Source: Isoetes taiwanensis (Eukaryota; Streptophyta; Lycopodiopsida; Isoetales; Isoetaceae). From it: a stretch of 64,000 bases of DNA. Made by a program: the position numbers and the translations under genes. Positions 35,850 to 46,907 of this stretch are shown here, piece after piece (the first letter of the stretch is position 1; each line of letters starts with the position of its first letter). The notes under the pieces were generated by a model. That model ran no database searches. It saw only the letters and a list, made by a program, of their open reading frames with translations, and had not been told where the DNA came from. The stretch spans positions 3,581,962 through 3,645,961 of the forward strand of contig JAJEKV010000054.1 in assembly GCA_021234155.1 (NCBI GenBank), given 5' to 3'.

Positions 35850-36055
35850 AGGGGCAACGGGATACTGGGACCCGGGAACCCGGGACAACCCGACTTCGTC
35901 GGGATACTCCGTCCCGGTATCCCCCGGTGAAGATACAGCCAGATCCGGCGGCCGAAGGGAGTAGGGAAAAAGCAAACCTGGGACTCCGGCCATGGAAGAC
36001 TCGAATTGGGTTTGCAGAGGAATGAGATGGGACGAAACACTTGCAGGAAGGGAAC
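35850..36055. other. GC-rich palindromic insert in DIRS copy 2
   Basis: This sequence is absent from copy 1. It includes nested inverted repeats: GGGATACTGGGAC pairs with GTCCCGGTATCCC (one mismatch), with CCGGGAACCCGG and CCCGACTTCGTCGGG inside. It has no coding sense that I can recognise. Confidence 0.6.
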
Positions 36056-36623
36056 AAGATAAGAAACCCATGGGCCAGATACCAAGGAGAGCAGAGAGCA
36101 GCCGGAACCAGGACAGATGTGGAAAAGCATGACGAATCCAATCAGAGCAAATGAACAGATCCTAACCGGAATGGGAAGGTTCGAAACAATAGGCAGACCG
36201 AAGGTAAGCATCCCGCCGTCGGTCAAAAAAGAAAAGCAGAATCAGAAAAACCGAACCATGAACAACAGGAGGAATATGGCGAATCCGAATCAGGAAGGAT
36301 AGAAGAGGACGGGTCAGAAACGATAGAGCATATAATAGAAACCATAGCGAATCAGAAATTAGGAAAGGCCAGAGCAGACGAGCAGGGCTGAGCAGAGAAG
36401 GATGGGGCAGACAGCGGACGGAGAGGAGCAGAAGGGTCAGCAACCTAACACAGAACAGATTCGTACAAAACTGAGAGAACAAGCCAAGCATGCATAAATG
36501 CCCATTAGTTTTAGGGGATTGGGACTGCAAGAATACCGTGATGCTTAAAACAGCTGGCAATTCTGAGCCCAATCCTTCTGGAGCAGGTAGAGAGCAGTAC
36601 TTGAATGAAAGAATAGGCTGTAG

Positions 36624-36842
36624 GGAAACACTGGAACAAAGAGAATTCAGCTCAAGGGAAACGCCGATGAGAATTGCTTGGAAGTCACAGGGATATATAG
36701 CAGACAGAGCTAAAGAAATCATGGGCCAAAGAAAGCTCAGGCTAAAGATGACTCCTACGTCCAAAATAGCATGACGCCAAAACAGACGTCCCTTTCCCCA
36801 GAATGATGGTTCTCTTCTATATAAGAAGAGAACCATAGCATT
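36624..36842 (-). repeat. DIRS terminal repeat (5' end of copy 2)
   Basis: This matches 26,691-26,907 but lacks the last 35 bp or so (CTAGGGAAAGG onward), so the outermost end is missing or was never part of this insertion. Unrelated AT-rich sequence begins at 36,843. Confidence 0.7.
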
Positions 36843-36939
36843 ACAGTAACCATGCAGTGTTATTGCCTATAGAAAGTGACTAGAATTAACCTCTACATAT
36901 CAAATGCATTCAATATAAAATGCCATAATCTACTGCAAA

Positions 36940-37285
36940 ATGTATTTTAGATTCTTCTATACAAAAATTGAACTACGAGAATGGAAAGACAACCACCTTT
37001 TCTTCCTTCAAAAGCCAAGTCCATAGCTTTGATCACGTTTTTCAGAAGAGTTATACCCATCTGGTAATTGATAGCCTCACCATATCCTTTTAAATGATCC
37101 ATCTCCACATCATCAGCCCACTTTAACACCATAACCTGCGAAAAAGTTTAAGTGCATAAATAAATACAAGAGATAGAATGAGTAAATATTACAAAAAAAG
37201 CACTATAGAGAAAGAGCACCTCTTCTCTTGTGAACATCCCATAGACTTAATCAATTATTTCGAGGACTGATGCTTCCTGAACAAT
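36940..37285 (-). pseudogene. Exon fragments of an unidentified plant gene
   Basis: Minus-strand exon-like pieces are separated by AT-rich introns with AG acceptors. One reads EASVLEIID, stop, VYGMFTREE (about 37,278-37,222). The next reads VMVLKWADDVEMDHLKGYGE and on to AMDLAFEGRKGG (about 37,135-36,985). I do not recognise the family. The pieces sit directly downstream of the lycopene-cyclase-like fragment in the same orientation. Confidence 0.4.
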
Positions 37286-37377
37286 ATTAATCCACTGTTA
37301 TCATCAAATCCAATACAGAAACATAATCAGCTGAAAAGAATGAATTAAAAAACCATCTTCTAAAGAGTACCTTAAAA

Positions 37378-38630
37378 CAAGCTCTGATGTCAGCATCAGC
37401 ACATGGCATCTTTCTATCTGACTGCATCCTTGTTTGTCCAACAAGCTCGCCTTGTCTGGTATGTCGGGAAAGTTCTAAACATTACCCTAAGAATCTGTAT
37501 ATTTTCTAGCTTTATGTCCTGGGAAAGAACTGCAATTGCTTAGCAACAACTCGATATAAACCACTGAATAAGTGCCACGATGCAATGTCTTAGACTTCAC
37601 CTGACATTTAGGCATCAAGTCCCAATAATCTTCTAGCATGTGTTCAAGAGACGGACATATAGGACCAGAACCTACTGAAAATGCCTATATATCGTCTTAA
37701 GCGGGTGCAAACCATAGCATATTGGTTCTGCATTAATTATTGAGTTTATGGGTGCATTATCCATACTCCCAGAGGTACCATATCTGTGAACCTCTCACAT
37801 CTGTAATGGGAGAATTCGAGTACAGCATGTGGAATTATTTTCAAATCCATGGGCACATGTTCCTATTACAAGGCAAATGCCATTAGATTTCTGTCCCTAC
37901 CTTATCTGTACCCAAGCTAAATCAGAAATTTGGTAGCAACAAATTGAAATAACCAATTACAACCTGCTGAACAATTGAAGAAAAACTTCCCATGGCATTA
38001 ACTACGAGTTTGGCGGATATAGATCTATCATCGTCAAGGGTGATTACCTGAGGCAATGACAAACAACTTCTGTTACAGATGAAAGTCACTCCACAGCACA
38101 TCCATTATCAACTAATGCAAACATCTTCATCCTTAAAAAATCATGACTATTTCTTAAGTATAAAGGAAAGGTATATGACCCATGTTTGCAGTCCTTTTAG
38201 ATAACTACTTGAACAAAGCTCAAACAGAAATAACTTGCTCTTTATGCTCATATTATCCTTTGGTCTCGCTCATAATGGCAATTATTTACACAAGTATGGA
38301 TATGTCATTGGCATAGTTTTAGCTAATCTATACAAAAAGGCAAGCAACGAAAGAGACGTGTCTGATTTTCCACGAAAGATCTGCCAACAATGGAAATTGC
38401 CATGCATTTGCAATAGTGACTAAACTTTTCATGCACGGGATGTTCAGAACTGTTCAGTCTACTTCTACAAAATAGAAAATGGTTTATTGTAACCCTAATG
38501 ACATACTGGATTGAACTCAATGGCAATGACATTTTCAAAATTCTCTTTGTGTAATACCCCAACATCCACCAGTTCTAAAAGCTCCTTCTTTGATATATTC
38601 CATTCCTTTACACGCTGTTACCAGCAATAC
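37378..38630 (-). pseudogene. Lycopene-cyclase-like FAD oxidoreductase fragment
   Basis: Four minus-strand exons recall the plant lycopene beta/epsilon cyclase-related protein (Arabidopsis At2g32640 type): RVKEWNISKKELLELVDVGV (about 38,622-38,490), ITLDDDRSISAKLVVNAMGS (about 38,050-37,962), GPICPSLEHMLEDYWDLMPK (about 37,665-37,602) and ENIQILRVMFRTFPTYQ (about 37,520-37,455). Each has a plausible GT or AG at its border. After FPTYQ the expected FAD-domain end is lost and unrelated sequence follows. The family recognition is from memory and should be checked by search. Confidence 0.6.
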
Positions 38631-38703
38631 AAAACGTAATAAGTTGGTAAACTTAAAAAACTGGTGGGGAGCCAACTCTTTTACAGGAACCTTTTAAAAG
38701 TTT

Positions 38704-39180
38704 ACAAGCTTTCATTTGCAATAGATGACCTTTGCCGACAGTATTGGCTTCCACATAAACAGTGAAATGCTTTGATCGGATGCATGGTATCTTGGTAGTC
38801 AATGCCATAATCCCATGTTAGCTCCTCATTAGCTTCTACAGCATGACTTGTGAAAAATGCAACCTAAGATATAAGAAAAAGAACCATTTCAAGCTTCAGT
38901 AAAAATCACCCTGTCCAAGACAAAGATGAATGAACTAATACATGGTAATAATGCCGATCTGGACACTCGAACTCACAATAGCTCTTTAAATGTGGATGCC
39001 TAGATGATCAACCTAGGCTATTACAAAAGGTCGCAAACTACCAACATACCCCGTGAAGTTTTTCTTTCTCAGTAACTGCAACTCTGAGGCCTTGTACTAT
39101 TTCTTGGCATTGCTGCTCTGCTCAGACTATCTTCTGATTCCAGGCTGGATTCGGGCCTCTATGCCCCTAACATATGCAAA
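38704..39180 (-). pseudogene. SUVR-type SET-domain methyltransferase, 3' fragment
   Basis: The last exon reads VAFFTSHAVEANEELTWDYG, continues IDYQDTMHPIKAFHCLCGSQ-YCRQ and ends in a stop at about 38,704. This is the end of a SET domain (ELTWDYG) plus a post-SET CxCxxxxC cluster, as in plant SUVR histone H3K9 methyltransferases. The exon before it ends FECPDRHYYH at a GT donor (38,945), joining in frame. A weaker pre-SET/SET start (IVQGLRVAVTEKEKLHGV) lies near 39,110-39,055. Most of the SET domain is missing. Confidence 0.7.
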
Positions 39181-39246
39181 AGATTAACAGAAATATGAGT
39201 AATGAAAAGGGTCCATTCAAAGCCATCTGCATAGCGGACATATAGA

Positions 39247-40083
39247 GGGCAGTATCTATGATGACATATTCAACAAAATTTGAACTTATTCAGATTTAAA
39301 TGATAGCACTTCAAGAATGCCATTATAAGAGTATATGTATTGTTTGAAAATTCTTGATTGTTATAATTTTTATAAGTTTTAATTATATAAGTTTATCTTT
39401 CAATTAAAACTATAATGGTTATCAAAGAATAAACTTGATTTCCAAACTAATTTTCATTTGAATCTATTTAGAATTAGACATTTCAAGAATATAAAAATTT
39501 CAATTTGTAGTTATTTAACAGATTCAAAATTTAGCAATCATGATAATTAAATGAAATATGATGGTTTGATAAGCGATTGACGTAAAACTATTATTAGAAT
39601 TTCACAATTTACAAATTTTTACACTTTAAAAAATACTTTAAGAAAAGTTTTAGGTTGAAATTAATTAAATGATATAAAGTTATTGGTTTAATAATAACTA
39701 TTGAATAATTTATTATTGATGAAATAAAATATATTGACATTTAATCGATAATAAACTATTCATTTTTTATTAAATATAAACGTAATCATTTAATTAATTT
39801 CAATCTAAAACTTTCTTTAGATATTTTGAAAAGCATAGTATTTTAATTAAACAGAGTTATCTTAGATGAAAATTTAATTCTAAATAGATGAAATCGAGAA
39901 TTAATTTAGAAAGCAACTTTAAACTTTAGTAAGTATCATATTTTTTATTTAAAGATAAACAGAATAAATTATTAAAATCAATAAGAGCTAAAAAATACAT
40001 AAAATATTATCATGGCATCCTTGGAGCACATTTATTAGATTTGAATAAGTCCAAATTTTGTTAAATATGTCATTATAGCGCCT
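39247..40083. mobile_element. Foldback element with long inverted arms
   Basis: The two arms, each about 400 bp and AT-rich, are imperfect inverted copies around a centre near 39,735. For example GAAATTAATTAAATGAT (left) faces ATCATTTAATTAATTTC (right), and ATGACATATT-CAACAAAATTTG faces CAAATTTTGTTAAATATGTCAT at the outer ends. There is no ORF. Long inverted arms without genes fit a MULE-type or foldback MITE. Target duplication is not certain. Confidence 0.7.
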
Positions 40084-40165
40084 CAATCTTTAAGAATGCC
40101 TAAAGTATGATACGGGTGGACAGTTCCCGCCCATCTTCCCCTTCTCGACCACTTAGGGCAAAACA

Positions 40166-40537
40166 GTGGTGAAGCCGTATTTGCCTTCGTCCGTATACGG
40201 ACGTTTTGAAAAAAATAAAACCCCTAACCAGTCACGATGTTGGTTTATACCGGTCCAACATGGTGAAACCCCTGGATTGGTGGACGATGACATTGGTGAG
40301 GAGAATGACATTTCTAGGTCAGCAAACCCGAAGTTACAAGCTAGCATTCATGCCACTGTGTCCCATATTGCCTCTACCATAGCTACTATCCCTCAATTGG
40401 CATTGCAGACTGACTTCCTACTACCTGAAGTTAGTTTGAAGTTAGCTAAGCAGCAGCACGTTAACCACAGAATCGACCCCAAGTCTACAAATGGAAAGGA
40501 CTTCAATGGCAAAACATTGGTTAGACAGTTCCATTAG
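40166..40537 (+). CDS. Unrecognised 123-residue ORF
   Basis: The frame opens after an inverted sequence (CGTCCGTATACGGACG at 40,188-40,203 lies inside it) and reads through a serine/alanine-rich middle. I see no domain, signal or repeat partner. Location next to the foldback element in decayed repeat DNA makes a relic or chance ORF likely. Confidence 0.2.
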   Translation: MVKPYLPSSVYGRFEKNKTPNQSRCWFIPVQHGETPGLVDDDIGEENDISRSANPKLQASIHATVSHIASTIATIPQLALQTDFLLPEVSLKLAKQQHVNHRIDPKSTNGKDFNGKTLVRQFH

Positions 40538-40679
40538 TGGAGGGCATCAAGAAAAGGAAGATGATTGTTGGTGTTAGCGTCTTCTCGGGAATGTGAAGGA
40601 CACATTCAAGAGTGACATGGCTTTGTCCTAGTTTTAATTACAAGTGGATTACTTTTTGTTAAATTGGATATGGTTGTAA

Positions 40680-40930
40680 AGTGTTATTTAGGATATTGTG
40701 GTTATTCTAACCATAGTGTATCTTGCTTTTTAATACAAGTGGTTAATCCGTGCATGGTCCTTTATGGTTATTCAAGACATAGGTTAATCTGGACCTATAT
40801 TGTTAACCAGGAAATGGTCCTTTATGGTTAATCAGAACATGTTCCTTTATGGTTAATCAAGACCTATGTGGTTAATCAAGACTTATATTAATCAGGACAT
40901 GGTCCTTTATAGTTATTCAGGACATTGGAT
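40680..40930 (+). repeat. Degenerate tandem repeats, about 30 bp
   Basis: Units based on GGTCCTTTATGGTTAATCA and GACCTATGTGGTTAATCA recur about seven times with small changes. No coding function is visible. Confidence 0.7.
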
Positions 40931-42300
40931 GGACATTGGATTAGAAGAAATGGGTGATGTCTTATAATTAGGCAGACAAAGAACCTAGAAACAACACTCA
41001 ATATCTTATAGAAGGGCCAAATGGGTTTATAATTCGGCCTTCATGCCTGGGGGATGCAATTATACAAAAAAGGATATGCCATGTGCGTGCAGAGGGTGAC
41101 CATAAACATCCCTATATGCAATTTTTTGAAAGGCAAATTCGACCCCTTCCATACAAAATTTACACCAAGTAGTGGCAAAAAAAAAAAAAAAATCTTTAAC
41201 TCACCCACATATGTGTGAAAATGGGTGAAAAAATCACTTAGGAGTCACTCAGGCACATTGTATGGCATCCACAGTGAAGCCCCTTGCCTTCATAGGGCAA
41301 TATAGGGGTTTAGGCAGTGCATGAATCGTGGCAGAGGGCTTGCTCTGCTGGAATGGTAGATGTTGATCGAGTTAAGTGTAGACAAATGGTATAACAACAT
41401 TCAAATTTTACCCATGTTCCCAAGTCGTTTTCAACCTAGGGTCATTGAGATGGAGAGGAGGATGGAGGATGATGGAAGAGCTTTGAGTGGGCCATAGGAA
41501 AGGGATGAGAGAGCTCAAAAAGACAAATATTAATTTCAAGGCTGATATTTTTGAACCTCTAGAATTCTCATAATGAGCTTCACGTCAACTATGTTGGGAT
41601 TGAGATTACCTTGCATAGCCTTGTCAGCCATGGGGTAGATCTTTTATTTAGATTTGTGTTTTCTCATATTTTTTTTTCAATTTTTAAAACGATTTTACAT
41701 TTAATATAATGCACCATGCCAAATTTATCTTCTTTGTTATTTGTAGGTCCATTGTCTATGTTGCCTGTTGTACTCAAGAATTAGCTTCTTTCGGCTTCTT
41801 TTTGATGATTTTGTAGGTAAAAGCATTATCTTCCATCTTCTAAAATTGTTTCTTTACTGATGGTTCTTTGTTTATGATGAGTCTAATTGTGATAGTTATT
41901 TTAGTCCATAAGTTTCATGTGAACTATGTGAAATTGGGTTGATAGTTCTTTCTATATGATGAGTTTACATGCGATAGTTACTTTAGTCCATAACTTTTCT
42001 GCAAACTATATAAAATTAGATTCTTTATTATGACACCCGTTCTTATTGATTTGCAAGGTCTACATTTTATTCTTTTTTCTTATGATGAATTTACATTCTG
42101 ATAATTATTTTAGTCCATAACTTTCATGCACATTGTGTAAACTCATGACACCCGTTCTTAATAATTTGCAAGGTCTACTTCTGATTTTTTATAGTCAAGA
42201 TATAGTGATCTTAATGTTCATAAATTCCTCTTTTATGGCCAATTTTGTATAACAATATAGCCATGGATAACGATATTACAACATATTGCTAAAGAAAATC
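40931..42300. other. AT-rich decayed DNA with loose tandem repeats
   Basis: No gene is recognised. Around 41,875, 41,960 and 42,083 a roughly 100-bp unit recurs, built on TTACTTTAGTCCATAA and CACCCGTTCTTATTGATTTGCAAGGTC. The rest shows no support for coding in any frame. Confidence 0.45.
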
Positions 42301-42307
42301 ATTTATG

Positions 42308-44410
42308 CCAGCCAAATTCAACTTGTGCAAAACTTTTTGCATGTGAATAGTCCCCGTTGATTAAGCGCTGATCATAAATCGGATCAGCTGCAGGATAAAC
42401 TGGAGGTCAGTTCATACGGAAGAGACCACGCATGGCAGAATCAGCCCGAGCCAATATCTGTAGCATGGAACCAGCCGCTGACTTCTGTTGATTCAAATAC
42501 TATGCATGTGAACAAGCCTTTAAAGGATGGGTGCAATGGCCAGCTTGATATCATAAGGTGCAATGTGGAGATGCGTGATGCCAAGTTTCTAGCGCAGTTT
42601 ATCTATGATTAGATTAACTGTATTGCCTATCTATCTAAACATAGTTGATATTTTATTAGATTAACTGTACTGCCCATCTATCTGTACATAATTGATTTTT
42701 TGGAGCCCACTGTTGCATGAACTGCAGATATAAAGATGGTAACGACTTCCACATCAGATTGGTTGGGAATTCAATGGTCAAGAACGATGTTCTTCTTAAA
42801 ATATGACTGCTACAGTCTAGAGAATGTGTGGCCTTGGTTATTCCCTTTGTTCCAAAGAACAAGCTGAGAAGTGGGGGCTTGAAGATGTCGTGCAAGGTCC
42901 CATGGTTGAAGTGGAGATATCCACATGATGATTATCAGGAGCCATAAGAGATTGCATGTCTCTTTGAGTGCCCTATGATTAAGCTATGACTGTCTGGACC
43001 ACGTTCATGGGAGGGCAATTTGGATCTAATAGGGCTATTATTTCTGAGTCTCCTATGAATCAAAATTATCCCGGATGCCAGTGGTGGGGACTTAAGATAA
43101 TTGTATGTTTTCAGTAGTGGGTCTATTTGAGTTTGATAGGATGAATGCAATTCCTCTAAGTCACCATATGAAAATGGTGCCTCCATACATTAAAATCCAA
43201 TAAGAGTTGGAATTGCCAATCTTGATAGACAATTCTTTTCAATGCCTTATGTAGCGTTCCCATGGAGACTTTTTTTTTTATGCTGAATCCATATGACTGG
43301 ATCAGGGCTGATAATTTGATCAACTGTGTATTCACATGGATGTGATGCTTTTTGGTAGAAAAAATTTAGCTAAATATCAAAGCTGACCAATTTTCCCAGC
43401 CAAATTCAACATGTGCAAAACTTTTTGCATGTGAAAAGTCTCAGCTAATTAAGTGCTAATCCTAAATCGTATTAGCTGAAGGATAAACTGGAGGTAATAT
43501 GGAGATGCATGATGCCAAGTTTCTTTCTCAATGATTAGATTAACTGTACAGCCCATCTATCTGAACATATTTGATCTTTTATTAGATTTACTATACTGCC
43601 CATCTATCTGAACATAGTTGATTTTTTGAAGCCCACAATTGCGTGAACTGCGAAGATAGAGATGGTAATGGCTTTCACACCAGATTGGTTGGGAGTTCAA
43701 TGGTCAAGAATGATGTTCTTAAAGTATGACCGTTACAGTCTGGAGGATGTGTGGTCTTGGTTATTCCCTTTGTTCCAAAGAACGAGCTGAGAAGTGGGTG
43801 CTTGAAGGGGTCGTGCGAGGTCCATGGTTGAAGTGGAGACCTCCATGTGATGATTATCAGGAGCCATAAGAGATTGCATGTCTTTATAGGTGTCCTATAG
43901 TATTGGTACGACTGTCTAGACCACGTTCATAGGAGGGCGATTTGGATCTAATAGGGCTACTATTTCTAAGTCTCCTGTGAATCAAAATTATCTTAGATGC
44001 TAGTGGTGGGGACTTGAGATGACTGTATGTTTTCAGTAGTGGGTCTGTTTGAACTTAGTAGGCTGAATGTAGTTCCTCTAAATCACTATCTGAAAATGGT
44101 GCCTCCACATATCAAAATCCAAGAAGATGTTGGAATTGCCAATCTTCTTAGATAATTTTTTTTCAATGCCTTATGCAGGGTTCACATAGAGCATTTTTTT
44201 AGGGCTGAATCCATCTGCTTGGATCAGGACTAATCCTTTTGATCAGTTGTGTATTTACATGGATGCAGTGCTTTTTGGTAGAAACTTTTCAGCCAGATAT
44301 TAGAGTTGGCCAATTTCCCCAGCTAAACTTAACCTGCGCAAAACGTTTTGCATGTGAATAGTCCCAGCTGATCCTAAATCGGATCAGCTGGACGATGTTC
44401 TTCTTAAATC
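42308..44410 (-). repeat. Duplicated, decayed Ty3 protease-region fragments
   Basis: Two units (about 42,308-43,394 and 43,395-44,318) and the start of a third are related to each other. Their middle parts (about 42,660-42,780 and 43,560-43,690), read on the minus strand, resemble the TVHATVGNQQVNHVQIDG retropepsin block of the Ty3 copies at 6.7 and 15.9 kb. Each unit begins with a conserved AGCCAAATTCAAC...TTTTGCATGTGAA segment, followed by a small palindrome. In the last unit this is a perfect CAGCTGATCC/GGATCAGCTG stem. No frame is open. Confidence 0.55.
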
Positions 44411-44445
44411 TCCAATATCATATATAGCATAAAGTCATTTTTCTT

Positions 44446-44739
44446 CTATAATATCATCCTTGGCGATGTTATGAAAAGCGTATTTATGATGGAGTTAATA
44501 TCACTAAGGCAGTAACGGACCATTCCTTTATAACAATGCAATTTAGCATCCTTTAATATATTACAGATCAGCATATACCTAATTGGTTTAGCATGTTGCC
44601 ACCCGAGGCATTCCTTAATAAGCTTGTTTACTGCAACAGCATTAGTACCTGCAATCAACAGTATGCATCGTAAATGGAGACTATCCAGTTTTGACTCCCT
44701 TTCCATACTGAGCACATTAGCCATACACTTGACTCTCAA
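44446..44739 (-). pseudogene. Unrecognised 97-residue ORF, probable relic
   Basis: The frame contains a compact, protein-like stretch (VNKLIKECLGWQHAKPIRYM, then LHCYKGMVRYCLSDINSII). The residue pattern is more protein-like than neighbouring frames, but I cannot assign a family. It is not continued on either side, so it is likely an isolated fragment. Confidence 0.3.
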
Positions 44740-45269
44740 GAAATCTGTTAACTTACCAAACTAAAACAAATCAATATCTGTGCCACTCAAGAACTGATAC
44801 ATCAATGAATCTATCGTTCCATCACTGCATTTTCACAACTGGGTTTGAGTTAGATTTTTAATGGCTTAGTGATGTTTGACTTTCTCATGGCAACATTCCC
44901 TTTTGTAAATCAAGCTTCATTGAAAGATTTTGGAGACTAAGACACATTGTCATCCATCTAAGGAAATTTTGAATCAAAATTTAAAAAATTATGGAACAAG
45001 GTATTGAATTATCGTTCTCGAGCAGGAAAGGCTTCTAAATTCTTGCAGTAGCAAATGCATATTGTTCAAGGTATAACGGGTGATAATGGAGCAAGGGGAG
45101 AATGGGCGCTCGTCGCTATGGTGCTAAGGGCTGTCGGCATTTTTCCTTATAGCTTGGGCATTCGGGATCCGTTTTCACTGATTTTTAGCTCATTATCAAT
45201 TTTATAAAGGTTTGCTATCATGTTAGGGGCTCGATTTGGGCTTGTTTGATTTCGTCCACTTTCAGTAGA

Positions 45270-46693
45270 GATGGAGAAGATAGATCAACACTATGAAGGA
45301 CTTGGCCCGGACCTTTCCAATCGTCGAAATGACTTGGTACTGACTCTCAGCATTCTCGGAGTCAATAGCAGCAAAGATGTGGCACTCACCCTAGATGTAG
45401 TCGTGCGCATCTTCTTCGTTGATCTCCATGGGTGTCTCCCATCCTCCTAGCTCTACTAACGCCGCATTCATTACGAATGGGCAGTTACGTGTCCGATGTC
45501 CTGGCTGGAAGCACCTGAAGCACAACTGCTTCTCAATACATTCATGCATCTTCTCCTTGGGGATGGACTGTAAGAACTGCTTCACTGCTTTTGAGTAGTT
45601 TGAACCACCTCCTTGCTCCTTATCCTTGAAGCTGACCTGCTTCTTGTCCTGCTTGTCGAAATTTGCATTGCCTTGTTTCCCATAGTTTGCATTGTACTGC
45701 GGTCTGGTAGCTGTTGGGCTTGTTGCTCTTGGGCTGTAGCCTTCCCCTTGTCCTGATAGTATTGTTGCCTCGGCCCACTCCCTTGAGGTCCTGTTCCTTG
45801 CAAGCTCACTGCTTTAGACTCTGCTTCTGACACTATTTTGGGGTTTATTGCTCTCACCAGTACCCCTCTACTGCATGTCTTTCACTCAATTTTGGCACAT
45901 AGAGCCTCAGCCTCATGAACTCTTCAGTGTACTTCTGGACTGTCTTATTGCCCTGCTCCAACCCATAGAACTGTTGCATCATATGACACTTGTGTTCCCT
46001 TGGCACATAATGACGCTTAAATGCTTTGGCGAACTTCTTGAATCTGCAGCTATCTAAGCCATGGGCTTTGGCATAGCCTTTCCACCAAATTCTGGCTGCT
46101 CCCTTGAGGTTGGTTGTTGCTACCCCGCCCTTGTCCTTATCCTTCATGCTATAAGCATTCCCATACTCCCTCATTCCATCCAACCATGCCTCGGCTTCCA
46201 TTCAAGACCTGTTGTCCCCTGAGAACTGTTCTAACTTCCTGGCTTTCCACACGTTGCTCAGTGTCGAATCGACTTTCTTTTGGTAGTCTGGTTCCATTCT
46301 GCCCCTATCACGGTTGGGACCCTCCCGGCGGTCCTGTCGATCATTCTCCTACTCCTCAGATTCGGAGTCGGAGTCGAAACTAGAGTTGGCGGAATCCGTG
46401 CTAGGTGATCTCCTTCTCCGTCTTCTCTTCTTTGCTTTGTCTGCTCTGTCGACCGGTGTTTCAGGTACTTGGACATTCTGGTCTGGTGCCATTGCTGCTG
46501 CCCCTGCCAACAATGCTCTTATGTCGTGGATGTCCGACCTTATCTGCGATATTTCTTCTACTTGGATTGGTGCCTCGAACTCTTGGAACAGGTTCCTTGG
46601 CTGAAATTGCCTTGCGGGTGTTTGGTCTTCCTGAGGTTGTCTATCTTGTTCCACATTCCTGGGTGCTCTAGCTGCATACACATTAGATTGCAC
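45270..46693 (-). pseudogene. Retrotransposon gag with CCHC knuckle
   Basis: The N-terminal part (46,693-46,349) is Gln/Pro-rich and ends in an Arg-rich and Ser/Asp-rich tract (KKRRRRRRSPS, then SFDSDSESEE). The capsid-like part has the Retrotrans_gag hallmark GAARIWWKGYAKAH and YVPREHKCHMMQQFYGLEQG (about 46,110-45,950). The knuckle CFRCFQPGHRTRNC (CX2CX4HX4C) is at about 45,520-45,480. In-frame stops and one or more frameshifts are present, for instance before MEAEAWLDGMREYG. No protease or RT follows: similarity ends near 45.27 kb, so pol is missing. Confidence 0.75.
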
Positions 46694-46907
46694 TCTGAAT
46701 GATTAGTTTTTTGTTTGTTATTGCATTGGTTTATTTGATGATATAGTTGTGGGGACAAAATATATCAAAAGAACATACGTAATACCATCACCTATATTCA
46801 TGAGATATAATATTTTTACATTCAACAATAGAGATAGAGAATTAAAAAGTTTAATTCTATTCTTGAAATCTTCTATAAGCTGGGTTGTCCTCCAAGAACT
46901 TCTTCAC

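Larger units (their letters stand above)
27781..36842 (-). mobile_element. DIRS-like retroelement, copy 2
   Basis: Minus-strand order is terminal repeat, 5' ORF, gag with zinc knuckle, RT-RNase H, tyrosine recombinase, terminal repeat. RT and recombinase frames are uninterrupted. A TRIM (35,058-35,450) and a GC-rich insert have landed upstream of gag, and 33,000-33,860 is rearranged and AT-rich compared with copy 1, so gag is damaged. No methyltransferase domain is seen, which fits PAT/Ngaro-like rather than DIRS1-like elements. Confidence 0.85.
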
